Shown: positions 54,001 through 61,800 of the stretch, in pieces
Layout: the number at the start of each line of letters is the position of its first letter
How positions within the stretch are numbered: the stretch's first letter is position 1
DNA from: Bradyrhizobium sp. WSM471
GTDB taxonomy: Bacteria; Pseudomonadota; Alphaproteobacteria; Rhizobiales; Xanthobacteraceae
NCBI RefSeq assembly: GCF_000244915.1
Contig: NZ_CM001442.1
Location: 1,984,001-2,048,000 of the forward strand
Direction of reading: 5' to 3'
DNA: 64,000 nucleotides
Position numbers and translations under genes: made by a program
The notes under the pieces: generated by a model
What the model was told of the DNA's origin: nothing
Databases searched by the model: none
Seen by the model: the letters and a program-made list of their open reading frames with translations, nothing else

Positions 54001-54492
54001 CAGATGCGGTTCGGCCTTGACGAATACGAAGCGATGGATTCCTGGCTCGCCGGCTGCTGGTTCCGCTGCCTGCTCGCGGAGGCCTACGCCAAAGTCGGGA
54101 TGCGCGATGCCGCCTTGCGCGCGCTGGACGGTGCGCTCGCGACCGCAAGACGGACCGGCGATCACTCCTACCTCGCCGAAGTCTACCGCCTGCAAGGCGA
54201 AATCACCCTGTCGGACGGGAATCCGGCCTCGGTGCAGGAGGCCGAGGATCTGTTCAACCTGTCGCTGGAGATCGCGCGCAAGCAGGGCGCGCTGTCGTGG
54301 GAGCTTCGCACCGCCGTCAGCCTCGCGCGCCTGTCGCACGAAGCCGGAAAGCGCGAGCACGCTCGTCTCCTGCTCGTACCGATCGTCGGCAAGTTCAGCG
54401 AGGGCTTTTCCACGCCGGACCTGAAACAGGCGATGCAACTGATCGACGAGCTCGGCGCGGAGGCGCCTGTTCGCGCACAGGCCATCCCGTGA
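51028..54492 (+). CDS. SAM domain - class III nucleotide cyclase - AAA-type ATPase - TPR regulator
   Basis: This 1154-aa protein combines four parts. A SAM domain (about 10-70: WLEGIGLSHYTDLF) comes first. Next is a class III cyclase domain (about 93-275) with both metal Asp residues (FCDMVDST and GDGILVYFG) and the VGETVNLAARLQ block. An AAA-like ATPase follows, with Walker A GEPGIGKS (about 326) and EDLHWIDPTS (about 455). TPR-like repeats fill about 690-1150. The order matches the large rhizobial adenylate-cyclase paralogues. Cyclase activity is plausible because catalytic residues are kept. It is divergent from the NRPS and followed 1 bp later by a PCMT-like gene. The signal is unknown. 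Confidence 0.9.
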   Translation: MLENEPGTGTEGGLKRWLEGIGLSHYTDLFAQHRLDLDVMADLTESDLVELGLPLGDRKRLQRAMTALFRAETAEKSDAAVRSQVRTEVGAERRQLTTMFCDMVDSTSLSVQFDPEDVRDMIASFRETCVRVVKHYEGFAARFVGDGILVYFGYPTAHEDDAERAVRAGLEIVRVLSTARAIEPRGALSHSPAVRIGIATGLVVVGDLVGQGTEERDSAVGETVNLAARLQGLAPPNGVVISTSTQSLLKGKFDYRDLGVHALKGISEKAQAWHVMRASRVETRFAAAMGTRLTPLVNREEEIALLMGRWQQAKEGEGQVVVKFGEPGIGKSRIIQEIFDRIAGDRHGQVSFQCSPYYTSTAFYPFAEQLKFSLGLDREDASVQSLASLETAIAAAHGDIEQVAPLFAALLSIPTGDRYPPLELSPQQQKDATVAALVNHFLGLAREQPLVIAFEDLHWIDPTSREVIDLLVDRAQNRPILVIITARTEFQPSWNAHSHITTLVLNRLSRQLRATLVERVAGRELPKEVIEEIIVKTDGVPLFLEELTKTVLESNLLTERHGRYVLSGPWRQLAIPATLTDSLMARLDRMGPFKRIAQIGATIGREFSYETLHAVANTPAEQIEAALNHLEEAGLIMRRGHPPDALYSFKHVMIQNAAHASLLHSERRKLHSRIAQVLAEMYPEKTEREPELLAHHMTESGQSESAASFWLKAGKQAAKSGANLEAIGHLGRGLSVVQANARMQGADEMELELRIALGNALIAAKGYAVQEVEENYVRALELGQQLDDDEKAFAATRGLWVCHFIRADLTRAHDLSVELLKFAKRERLNEGTQPAQQTGYLIEAHRSIAMTMLYRGRFAASQHHLHRCINLYSPDLHSDLMERHGTDPGVVSLSYLGYLLWFLGRPDAARQHSEQAIANAEKIRHPFTLAFALVFGAYLCQHLRDVEGTRDHANRAMIIATEHNFLHWKQQAAILRGWALAQLGEADEGLSQMRFGLDEYEAMDSWLAGCWFRCLLAEAYAKVGMRDAALRALDGALATARRTGDHSYLAEVYRLQGEITLSDGNPASVQEAEDLFNLSLEIARKQGALSWELRTAVSLARLSHEAGKREHARLLLVPIVGKFSEGFSTPDLKQAMQLIDELGAEAPVRAQAIP

Positions 54493-54493
54493 G

Positions 54494-55285
54494 ATGAGCG
54501 ACCTTGCCGCCGCGCGTACGCGTTACGTGGAGCTGATCGCAAGACGCGAGCGGATCTCCTCGACGCGCCTGCTCGAAGCCCTCGCCACTGTTCCGCGCGA
54601 AAAGTTTCTGGCGAAGGGACCCTGGCGCGTCAAGAGCGAGGCGGCGCGCAACTATCGGCTGACGCCGGATGCCGATCCCGTTCATCTCCAGGACAATGTG
54701 CTGGTCGCGATCGATGCGCGCCGCAAGCTCGACACCGGGCTGCCGAGCCTGTGGGCGCACTTCATCGATTTGCTCGAGGTCGGGGAAAGAGACCGTGTCG
54801 TCCAGATCGGCTGCGGGCTCGGCTATTTCTCGGCCGTGCTGTCGAAGATCGTGGGGCCCAAAGGCAAGGTGCGGGCGATCGAATGCGACGAGCGGCTTGC
54901 GGCGCGCGCCGCAACCTATCTTGGCGCCTATCGCAACGTCGCGGTCGTCCATGGCGACGGATGCGAGGACATCGGCGAACCCGCCGACGTGATCATCGTT
55001 CATGCCGGCTTCTCGCAGCCGCATTCGCTCTGGCTTCGGTCGCTTCGTCCGCGCGGCCGGCTTCTGGTGCCGCTGACCCAGCGGGACCGCGAAGGCGCCG
55101 CGCTCAAGATCACCCGCAAGGGCAAGGGGTTCGAAGCCGAGACGGTGCAGCAGATCCGGATCTTCCCCGGTCAGGGTCGAGGCGTGACTGCGCTCGACGA
55201 CCGCGTCGCCGATTGGTGGCAGCGCGCCTCCGCGCTGGCGCCGCTGCGCTTTCGCGGCATCGAGCAGGGGCTGCCGTTGGATTAG
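54494..55285 (+). CDS. Protein-L-isoaspartate O-methyltransferase-like protein
   Basis: This 263-aa methyltransferase has the SAM motif VVQIGCGLGYFSAVLSKIVG (about residues 99-118), the acidic second strand AIECDERL, and the PCMT-like RERISSTRLLEALATVPREK near the N-terminus. The classic Pcm motif VLEIGTGSGY is altered to VVQIGCGLGY and the protein is longer than Pcm, so the substrate may not be isoaspartate. It follows the cyclase-regulator gene by 1 bp, so they are probably co-transcribed. Confidence 0.82.
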   Translation: MSDLAAARTRYVELIARRERISSTRLLEALATVPREKFLAKGPWRVKSEAARNYRLTPDADPVHLQDNVLVAIDARRKLDTGLPSLWAHFIDLLEVGERDRVVQIGCGLGYFSAVLSKIVGPKGKVRAIECDERLAARAATYLGAYRNVAVVHGDGCEDIGEPADVIIVHAGFSQPHSLWLRSLRPRGRLLVPLTQRDREGAALKITRKGKGFEAETVQQIRIFPGQGRGVTALDDRVADWWQRASALAPLRFRGIEQGLPLD

Positions 55286-55379
55286 GGCTCACCGCGCCAA
55301 AGTGGTAACTATTGGGAAGTTGCACCCTGTTTTGTTCCCGGCGAGTTGTCTATATTTCCAGCTGGGCCCGGATGAACAG

Positions 55380-55751
55380 ATGGATGACGGATTGAACGAA
55401 GGTGTGGTTGGCGATACCGCGAAGCTGATGATGCATCGGCTGATCGTGCGGAGGCTTCGCCGCGATCCATCTTTGGTCGAAAAGGCCAAAGCAGCTCATA
55501 CCCGTCAGGCTGACCAATTTACCGATTGGCCTTTCGTGCGCGAGTGGCAGGAGTTGCTTGCTCTTCCGACTGGAGAACTTGCGGTGAAACTGATCAGTCG
55601 CGATCGCGAGATGGTCAAATTGCGCAATTCGTCGCCATTCTTTCTCACCGAAGGCGTCCATTTTGGGGATTACGACATGCGCATCCGGCTACGAAGAGCT
55701 GCAAGACGAATCGTCGAACGCGCCTTGAGTACTCAAATTGCTTCTGATTGA
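55380..55751 (+). CDS. Unknown protein paired with DUF6036 gene
   Basis: ATG 55380 gives 123 aa (a GTG start at 55302 would add 26 codons, but with no ribosome site). The sequence is highly charged and helical (LMMHRLIVRRLRRDPSLVEK, then DWPFVREWQELLALP). It has a conserved-looking VKLRNSSPFFLTEGVHFGD block and a basic C-terminus. I do not recognise a family. Its base composition is clearly lower in GC than its neighbours. It ends 8 nt before the DUF6036 nucleotidyltransferase gene, so the two form a unit. Confidence 0.7.
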   Translation: MDDGLNEGVVGDTAKLMMHRLIVRRLRRDPSLVEKAKAAHTRQADQFTDWPFVREWQELLALPTGELAVKLISRDREMVKLRNSSPFFLTEGVHFGDYDMRIRLRRAARRIVERALSTQIASD

Positions 55752-55759
55752 GATCTGTG

Positions 55760-56362
55760 ATGGCTGAGGGTGGCCCCGTACGTGATTTCGAGGACTTGCT
55801 TAGAGTCGTCAGAGCCCTGGCCTTCGCATTTGACACGGATACGGTGTACATCGTTGGCAGTCAGGCGATACTGGCTTCCATGTCCGATGCGCCAGAGGCG
55901 ACGAGGCAATCGCCGGAAATCGATGCCTTCCCAGCAAACGCAAAAGTCTGGGAAATGAAGGAGGCCAAGCACACGCGTGACGGTGTGCAGCCCATTGCGT
56001 CTGAACACATCGACGGCCTTTTTGGAGCTGAAAGCCAGTTCCACCGCACGCATGGTTTCTACATCGATGGCGTCGATGAGACGACGGCTAAGCTCCCGAG
56101 AGGATGGCTGAACCGGGCGGTCAGAGTACAAACTGAAGTCGGGGGACGGACGGTGACCGGCGTGGCGCCTGCGCTGGAAGACCTCGTCGTGTCAAAACTC
56201 GCCAGGTTGGATGATAGGGATAAGAGGTTCGTCAGCGCGATCCATGGGACGCGGCCTTTGGACCTGGAGCTGATTGAGCAAAGGATACGTAAAACGGATC
56301 TTGATCCCACCGTAGCTGAGCAAGCGATCGCCTACGTCAGAAGCCTTGCGTCCGAAGGCTAA
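55760..56362 (+). CDS. DUF6036 nucleotidyltransferase-like protein (possible TA component)
   Basis: The 200-aa product begins at ATG 55760 (a TTG four codons earlier overlaps the upstream stop). The N-terminus has the nucleotidyltransferase pattern TDTVYIVGSQAILASM followed by SPEIDAFP, with a candidate metal Asp. VAPALEDLVVSKLARLDDRD further on is the characteristic DUF6036/AbiEii-like segment. Such minimal nucleotidyltransferases act as toxins or antitoxins. The partner gene upstream and the lower GC content fit a mobile two-gene module. Activity is inferred only. Confidence 0.75.
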   Translation: MAEGGPVRDFEDLLRVVRALAFAFDTDTVYIVGSQAILASMSDAPEATRQSPEIDAFPANAKVWEMKEAKHTRDGVQPIASEHIDGLFGAESQFHRTHGFYIDGVDETTAKLPRGWLNRAVRVQTEVGGRTVTGVAPALEDLVVSKLARLDDRDKRFVSAIHGTRPLDLELIEQRIRKTDLDPTVAEQAIAYVRSLASEG

Positions 56363-56473
56363 CCTTTCCTGCGGTCACCCCTCTGTTTCGCTTTACCTTG
56401 ATTCAGATTGTGAGTTTCCAGCCTATCTATGCGCCGCTATGAGTACGGCCTGATCGCCATACGAGCGTGCGCC

Positions 56474-57424
56474 ATGCATTCCGTTGCCCTGCTGACCGCC
56501 AGCTACGCCAAGGATATCGAGCGCTTTTCGCTGCTCAGCGAGAGCATCGACACGTGGTTGACGGGCTACACGCGGCATTATGTTCTCGTTAACGATGAGG
56601 ATCTGCCGCTGTTCGCGCGGTTCGCTTCCGAGAAGCGTGTCATCGTTCCGGCCTCGCGCTATTTGCCGAAATGGCTGTGGGCGCTGCCGCCGGCTCTCCA
56701 GTTCATCAGCAAACGGCGCGTCTGGCTGTCGCTTCTGTCATCACCTGTTCATGGTTGGCACATCCAGCAGATCCTCAAGATCGCCGGCGTCCTCAACGCG
56801 CCCGAGCAGCGCGTCTGCATCCTGGATTCGGACAATCTGTTCTTCCGCGAATTCGACGTCGGGCAATATGCCGGCGCCGAGAAGACGCCGCTATTCGTCA
56901 CGCGCAACGGAATCGACGCCGCCCACCCCTTGCATGTCCTGTGGCTCCGCACCGTCGATCAGCTCCTTGGCATCAAGGACCGGTCCTTCCCCGCGGACGA
57001 CTATGTCGGCAACGCGCTGGTCTGGGACAAGGACACCGCGCGTGCGATGACCGACGCGATCAAGTCGGCGACGGGATTGAACTGGGTTCTGGCACTGTGC
57101 CGGAAGAAGAAGTTCTCGGAATATCTCATGTACGGCCATTTCGTCGCGAACTCGCCCGCGCATCTGGCCGCCCATCGGATCACCGAAGACAGCATCGCGG
57201 TCTCGCATTGGGACGACACGCGCCTCGACCGCCCGGCCATCGAAGCGATGATGCGCGCCGCTTCGCCCGACCAGGTGGCGCTGTGCATCCAGTCCTATTC
57301 GTCGACCTCGATCGACGACATTCGCGACGTGTTCCGCCTCAGCTCGCGCGACCGTCGCAGTCCGAGCCTGTCTCCGGAGGACATCGGGGACGAGGTTCAG
57401 TTCGAGGCTCCGAAGACGCGCTGA
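56474..57424 (+). CDS. DUF6492 family protein, probable glycosyltransferase-like
   Basis: ATG 56474 gives 316 aa starting MHSVALLTASYAKDIERFSL. The fold looks like a GT-A transferase: VCILDSDNLFFREFD carries a DSD motif at about residue 120, and YVGNALVWD and ISHWDD-type segments follow. DUF6492 is found next to polysaccharide genes. Here it is followed by a xylanase gene (opposite strand) and a flippase. The donor sugar cannot be told. The open frame from 56429 only adds 15 residues without homology. Confidence 0.78.
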   Translation: MHSVALLTASYAKDIERFSLLSESIDTWLTGYTRHYVLVNDEDLPLFARFASEKRVIVPASRYLPKWLWALPPALQFISKRRVWLSLLSSPVHGWHIQQILKIAGVLNAPEQRVCILDSDNLFFREFDVGQYAGAEKTPLFVTRNGIDAAHPLHVLWLRTVDQLLGIKDRSFPADDYVGNALVWDKDTARAMTDAIKSATGLNWVLALCRKKKFSEYLMYGHFVANSPAHLAAHRITEDSIAVSHWDDTRLDRPAIEAMMRAASPDQVALCIQSYSSTSIDDIRDVFRLSSRDRRSPSLSPEDIGDEVQFEAPKTR

Positions 57425-57436
57425 GACCCGGCGCCT

Positions 57437-58534
57437 TCACGCGTCCTTCGTGAACTTGCTGATCACGTTCATGAACGGCTTCGGCTTGAATTCGCCGTCG
57501 AGCGGCAAGGGGCGGTTCGGCTGCTTGTCCGCCCGCGCAAAGGTGCCGTTGATCCAGCTGTAGCGGTCCGATAGGCCCCAGGTCAGGATCGAGCGCACCG
57601 GTCCGCTGGTCGAGATCGCGGTCAAGAGATCATCGACGCGCTTGGCGACGATGACATCGCGCTCCGCCGGCGTCCCCGTCAGCTTCTGGTCGTCGACATC
57701 GAGCTCGGTGACATAGACCTCCAGCCCCCAGGACCGCAGCTCGGTGACGAACTCGGCGAGCCCATGGGTGTCGATCTCGAGCTCGGCATGCAGATGCGAT
57801 TGCAGTCCCACGGCGTGCAACGGCACGCCCTGGTCGAGCAGGTCCATGATGAGATGACGGTAGGCCGCGCGCTTCGCAATGAACGTGTCCTTGGCCGACT
57901 CGATGTCGTATTCGTTGATCGCGAGCTTGACGAAGGGATCGGCCGCGGCCGCCGTGCGGAACGCCAGCGGAATCCAGCGATTGCCCAGATGCTGCGTCCA
58001 GAACGACTCGCGCCGGTCTTTCGGGCTGCGCGGATTGTCCGGGATCGGCTCGTTGACGACGTCCCACGACGTCAGCTTGTCCTTGTAATAGGAGACGACG
58101 GTGCCGATGTGGTCGACATAGGCGCGCTCGACGCCCTTGGTATCCTTGATCTGCTTGGTCCAGTCCGGGATGTCGTGATACCAGGCGAGCGCGTGCCCGC
58201 GCATCGTCAGGTCGTTCTGCCGGGCGAAATCCAGGATCGCGTCGGCACGTTCGAAGGCAAAGGTGTGCGCGTCGGGACGCAGCATCGGCCATTTCAGCTC
58301 GAGCACCGGAACCACCTGCGTGCAATAGGTGCTGATGGCTTCGCCGAGCCTGGGATCGGCTTGCAGATCCCAGAGCGTGGCCGCGGCACCAAATCCCTGA
58401 TTGCGCTGGGCGAGTTTCGACGCCGTCGCTGCGGACGCCGATGCGCCCGCCGCGAGTGCCGCGGCGCTGCCGAGGAGAAATTCGCGTCTGTCGAGCCTGG
58501 TCACGGCATTCCTTAATCGGAACCAACGCGCCAT
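57437..58534 (-). CDS. GH10 endo-1,4-beta-xylanase with Tat signal
   Basis: This 365-aa protein has RLDRREFLLGSAAALAAGA, a twin-arginine signal. The GH10 barrel shows RGHALAWYHDIPDW (about 110), the acid/base Glu in WDVVNEPI (about 160) and the nucleophile Glu in YVTELDVDD (about 277). The closing WGLSDRYSWINGT is also typical. It is convergent with the DUF6492 gene and close to a flippase gene. In such settings GH10 enzymes may trim the cell's own polysaccharide as well as plant xylan. Confidence 0.93.
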   Translation of the reverse strand: MARWFRLRNAVTRLDRREFLLGSAAALAAGASASAATASKLAQRNQGFGAAATLWDLQADPRLGEAISTYCTQVVPVLELKWPMLRPDAHTFAFERADAILDFARQNDLTMRGHALAWYHDIPDWTKQIKDTKGVERAYVDHIGTVVSYYKDKLTSWDVVNEPIPDNPRSPKDRRESFWTQHLGNRWIPLAFRTAAAADPFVKLAINEYDIESAKDTFIAKRAAYRHLIMDLLDQGVPLHAVGLQSHLHAELEIDTHGLAEFVTELRSWGLEVYVTELDVDDQKLTGTPAERDVIVAKRVDDLLTAISTSGPVRSILTWGLSDRYSWINGTFARADKQPNRPLPLDGEFKPKPFMNVISKFTKDA

Positions 58535-58811
58535 CGTACCAAGCGACGCCTTGCAACGCCGGGGTTTCCCCTCGTTGGGTTAACTTTGCCATCTGCGAAA
58601 TCACGGTTCCTTTCGGTGGCCCTGCCGCCGTCAGGGAAGGGCAAATTTAACGCTAACCCGCGAAAGCGGCCTCAAAGCCGCATTCGCCGCCCGATCTCCA
58701 GACTTATGTGACATTCTTCAGAGATGCTGCGGCGCAATTCGTTCGCCCTGCCATGGTCCAATTGATGAACGGCCGTCACACTCGCAACAATGTTGCCGGT
58801 CCCGTGCTCGC

Positions 58812-60248
58812 ATGCTGAACCGCCATTTCTCGATTTATCTCGTCGCCTACATCCTGCCTGCGGCGGTGGGCTTCTTCGCCGTCACGGCCTACACCCGGCT
58901 GCTGACGCCGGCGGAGTACGGCGTCTATGTCGTCGGCATCAGCCTGGCGGGCATTCTGGGCGCGATCTTCTTCGCCTGGATCAAGCTCTCGGTGTCGCGC
59001 TATCAGGCGATGTCGGCCGAGGTGGATTTTCGCGGCACTGCAATGGTCGCCTTCGCGCTCACCGTCGCCGTCCTCTGCGCCACCACGCCGCTGGTCTTCC
59101 TGTTCCGCAGTGATCTCAGCGTTGGGCTGCTGCTGGCCAGCATGTTCGTCGCGATCATGGCGAATGCCGTCGATGTCGGCCAGGAGTTCGAGCGCGCAAA
59201 ACTGCGCCCTTACAGGTTCGCGGCGATCTCGATCGTGCGCAGCGTGTCGAGCGTCGGTTTCGGCCTGCTCGGCATCTGGCTCGGCTGGGGTGGATTGGGA
59301 CTGCTCGCCGCATTCGGCCTGGGTTCGCTCGCCGGGATCATCCTGAACCTCGTCGGTGACCGCACCAGGATCGCGCGCTTTCAGCGCAGCCAGTTCGTGC
59401 AGCTCGCGCGCTACGGCCTGCCGCTGACGCTGGCCGGATTGTCCGTTGCGGTCTATTCAGCCTGCGACCGCCTCATCGTGGCTTATTTGCTCGGCAAGGA
59501 CGCCGCCGGCATCTTTGGCGTCGCCGCCGATCTGCCGCGACAGTTCATGGTCATGATCGCCTCCAGCGTCGCCGCGGCGACCGTGCCGCTGGTGTTCCGG
59601 TCATTGTCGGAGAAAAACACCGAGACGACGCGGGAGCGGCTGACCGAGAGCCTCGAGCTTCTGCTCGTCGTGGTCGCGCCCGTCGCCGTCTGGCTCGCGC
59701 TCGCGGCCGACCAGGTCGCCGGCACGCTCGTCGGCGTCGACTTCCGCGCCGGCGTGTCGGCGTTGCTGCCGACCCTGGTGCTCGCGCGCTTGTTCGGCAT
59801 CGCCAATCAATTCTACGTGCAGATCAGCTTCCAGCTTGCCGAGCGGCCGTTCATGCTGGCGGCGCAGTCGTTCCTGACGCTGGTCGTCAGCGTCGCGTTG
59901 ATGTTCGTGCTGGTGGCCAGCCATGGCCTCTACGGCGCGGCGCTGGCGACGCTCGCAACCGAAGCGATCGGCTTCCTCGTTGCCGTCGTCCTGATGCATC
60001 GCGCCCATCCGGTCCCGTTCGACCTCCACCGCCTCGCCGGCGTTGCGGTCTCCGCTGCGGCGATGGCGGCTGCGATCCTCCTGGCACGATCCCAGGTCAA
60101 TGGGATCGGCCTCGTCCCGCTCATGGTCGTGAGCCTCGCCGGCGGGCTCGCTTATGCTGCTGCCGGCTGGTTGCTGAACGTCGCAAACGTCCGGACGCTG
60201 TCGCTGCGTTTCCTGCGCACCTTCAACCGCAAGGCGCTGGGCGTTTAA
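58812..60248 (+). CDS. Polysaccharide flippase (Wzx/MATE-like)
   Basis: This 478-aa protein has about 12-14 membrane helices from the start (NRHFSIYLVAYILPAAVGFF). The family block with TRLLTPAEYGVYVVG at residues 23-37 is typical of Wzx-type lipid-linked oligosaccharide flippases. The charged SLSEKNTETTRERLTESLE loop separates the halves. It belongs to the same surface-polysaccharide neighbourhood as the DUF6492 and GH10 genes, but lacks polymerase and priming transferase genes nearby. The 277 bp before it (58535-58811) show no gene. Confidence 0.9.
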   Translation: MLNRHFSIYLVAYILPAAVGFFAVTAYTRLLTPAEYGVYVVGISLAGILGAIFFAWIKLSVSRYQAMSAEVDFRGTAMVAFALTVAVLCATTPLVFLFRSDLSVGLLLASMFVAIMANAVDVGQEFERAKLRPYRFAAISIVRSVSSVGFGLLGIWLGWGGLGLLAAFGLGSLAGIILNLVGDRTRIARFQRSQFVQLARYGLPLTLAGLSVAVYSACDRLIVAYLLGKDAAGIFGVAADLPRQFMVMIASSVAAATVPLVFRSLSEKNTETTRERLTESLELLLVVVAPVAVWLALAADQVAGTLVGVDFRAGVSALLPTLVLARLFGIANQFYVQISFQLAERPFMLAAQSFLTLVVSVALMFVLVASHGLYGAALATLATEAIGFLVAVVLMHRAHPVPFDLHRLAGVAVSAAAMAAAILLARSQVNGIGLVPLMVVSLAGGLAYAAAGWLLNVANVRTLSLRFLRTFNRKALGV

Positions 60249-60415
60249 GCCGCGATGTCTGACGAGGCTTGGCCTCACCGTCTGAAGCTCTGAAAGCGCC
60301 GCTTGGCCTGGCGATGGCTCGGTTCCGACGGGAAGCTGTCCAGGCGGAGGGCGATTTTGTTGCGTCGGTGGCCATAACCGTGCTTCTTGGGCGGCATGTC
60401 GGGAGCAGAGCAGAT

Positions 60416-61441
60416 ATGAGCCAAGGAATACCGGAAATCCGCGCATCGGCGCAGTTGCTCGCCCGTTATCGCGAGCCCGACAACACACGGGGTATCCTCG
60501 AACTTGCGATTACAGCGATACCGTTCGTCGTCCTCTGGGCTCTGATTTGGGCCGCTCTTGACCAGGGCTATTGGTTTGCCCTCCTGCTGGAGGTGCCCGC
60601 GGCGGGTTTGCTGGTCCGCCTCTTCATGATCCAACATGATTGCGGACACGGCTCGTTCTTCCGCGGCCGCGTTGCGAACGATTGGGTCGGCCGAGCCATC
60701 GGTGTGATGACACTGACGCCATACGGCTATTGGCGGCATAATCACGCAGGCCATCATGCGAACTCCGGCAATCTCGATCGCAGGGGCCTGGGCGACATCG
60801 ATACGCTGACCACGCGCGAATTTCTCGGGCGGTCGCGATGGCGTCGGACGCTGTATCGCTTGTATCGACATCCCCTCGTGATGTTTGGCGTCGGTCCCAC
60901 ATATTTGTTCATCTTGAAGCACCGATTGCCGGTCGGGATGATGCGTCGCGGCTGGAAACCCTGGCTGAGCACGATGGGCACGAACATCGGCCTCGCGGTT
61001 CTCGCCGTCACGATGATCCAGCTGGTCGGCTATGGGCCGTTCCTGCTCGTGCATCTGCCGATCGTTGTTCTGGCGGCATCGATCGGTGTCTGGCTGTTCT
61101 ACGTCCAGCACCAGTTCGAGCACACGCACTGGGCCCACGACGAGACCTGGAATTTTCACGACGCCGCGCTGCACGGCAGCTCTCACTACCAACTGCCGGC
61201 TGTCTTGCGATGGTTCACGGCAAATATCGGCGTTCACCACATCCATCATTTGTCCAGTCGAATTCCCTGCTATCGCTTGCAGGACGTGTTGCGCGACCAT
61301 CCGCAGTTCGCTGGTGTCGGGCGGATTACGCTGCTCCAGAGTTTGCGGACCGTGCGGCTGACCTTATGGGACGAGGAGCGGCAGCGGCTCGTCTCCTTTG
61401 GCGAGGCGGCCTTGTTTGGCAAGGCAGCCAAGCTTGTTTGA
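60416..61441 (+). CDS. Fatty acid desaturase
   Basis: ATG 60416 with GGGAGCAGAG upstream gives 341 aa. The three iron-binding His boxes are HDCGH (about residue 75), HNHAGHH (about 108) and HHIHH (about 275), with about four membrane helices between them. The pattern is that of front-end/omega-type acyl-lipid desaturases found in soil bacteria, which introduce a double bond in membrane lipids. An open frame from 60269 lacks homology in its first 49 codons. It may be cold- or stress-regulated, but nothing in the sequence shows this. Confidence 0.93.
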   Translation: MSQGIPEIRASAQLLARYREPDNTRGILELAITAIPFVVLWALIWAALDQGYWFALLLEVPAAGLLVRLFMIQHDCGHGSFFRGRVANDWVGRAIGVMTLTPYGYWRHNHAGHHANSGNLDRRGLGDIDTLTTREFLGRSRWRRTLYRLYRHPLVMFGVGPTYLFILKHRLPVGMMRRGWKPWLSTMGTNIGLAVLAVTMIQLVGYGPFLLVHLPIVVLAASIGVWLFYVQHQFEHTHWAHDETWNFHDAALHGSSHYQLPAVLRWFTANIGVHHIHHLSSRIPCYRLQDVLRDHPQFAGVGRITLLQSLRTVRLTLWDEERQRLVSFGEAALFGKAAKLV

Positions 61442-61800
61442 AAAGGCAGTGTCTTGACTCCAGTGGCTCAGCTTACGCCGCCCCCGCGCGGCCGCCGAAT
61501 GGCGTGAATCCGCGCGATCGCAAGGCGATGGGCGTTCATCGTCCGTTCAACGTGGCTTCGCCGTCCGACGCCGGGCGCTGGGAGCCGTGTCACCGACCCC
61601 CGGTCATTCTGTCGCAGCGATAGACCGCCAGCTTCGGCCGCGCGCCGCCCTTCCGCCTGCGTCAACCGTCGTATATGAGATTTATCGCCGGAACGTGCCG
61701 AATGTCGCCACAGACGGAACGTAAGGCGGCTGCAATTTCTTAATTCAAAGATCGCAATCTGATCAATGACCGGCGGACTGGCATTTCGACCGAGGATGGC
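61442..61800. other. 359-bp intergenic region without supported gene
   Basis: Between the desaturase and L,D-transpeptidase genes I find no frame with a ribosome site. A 615-codon minus-strand frame that ends at 61468 runs through the antisense of the transpeptidase gene and is rejected. AT-rich DNA at about 61665-61790 (TATGAGATTTATCG, TTTCTTAATTCAAAGATC) is the probable promoter zone of the transpeptidase gene. Confidence 0.5.
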
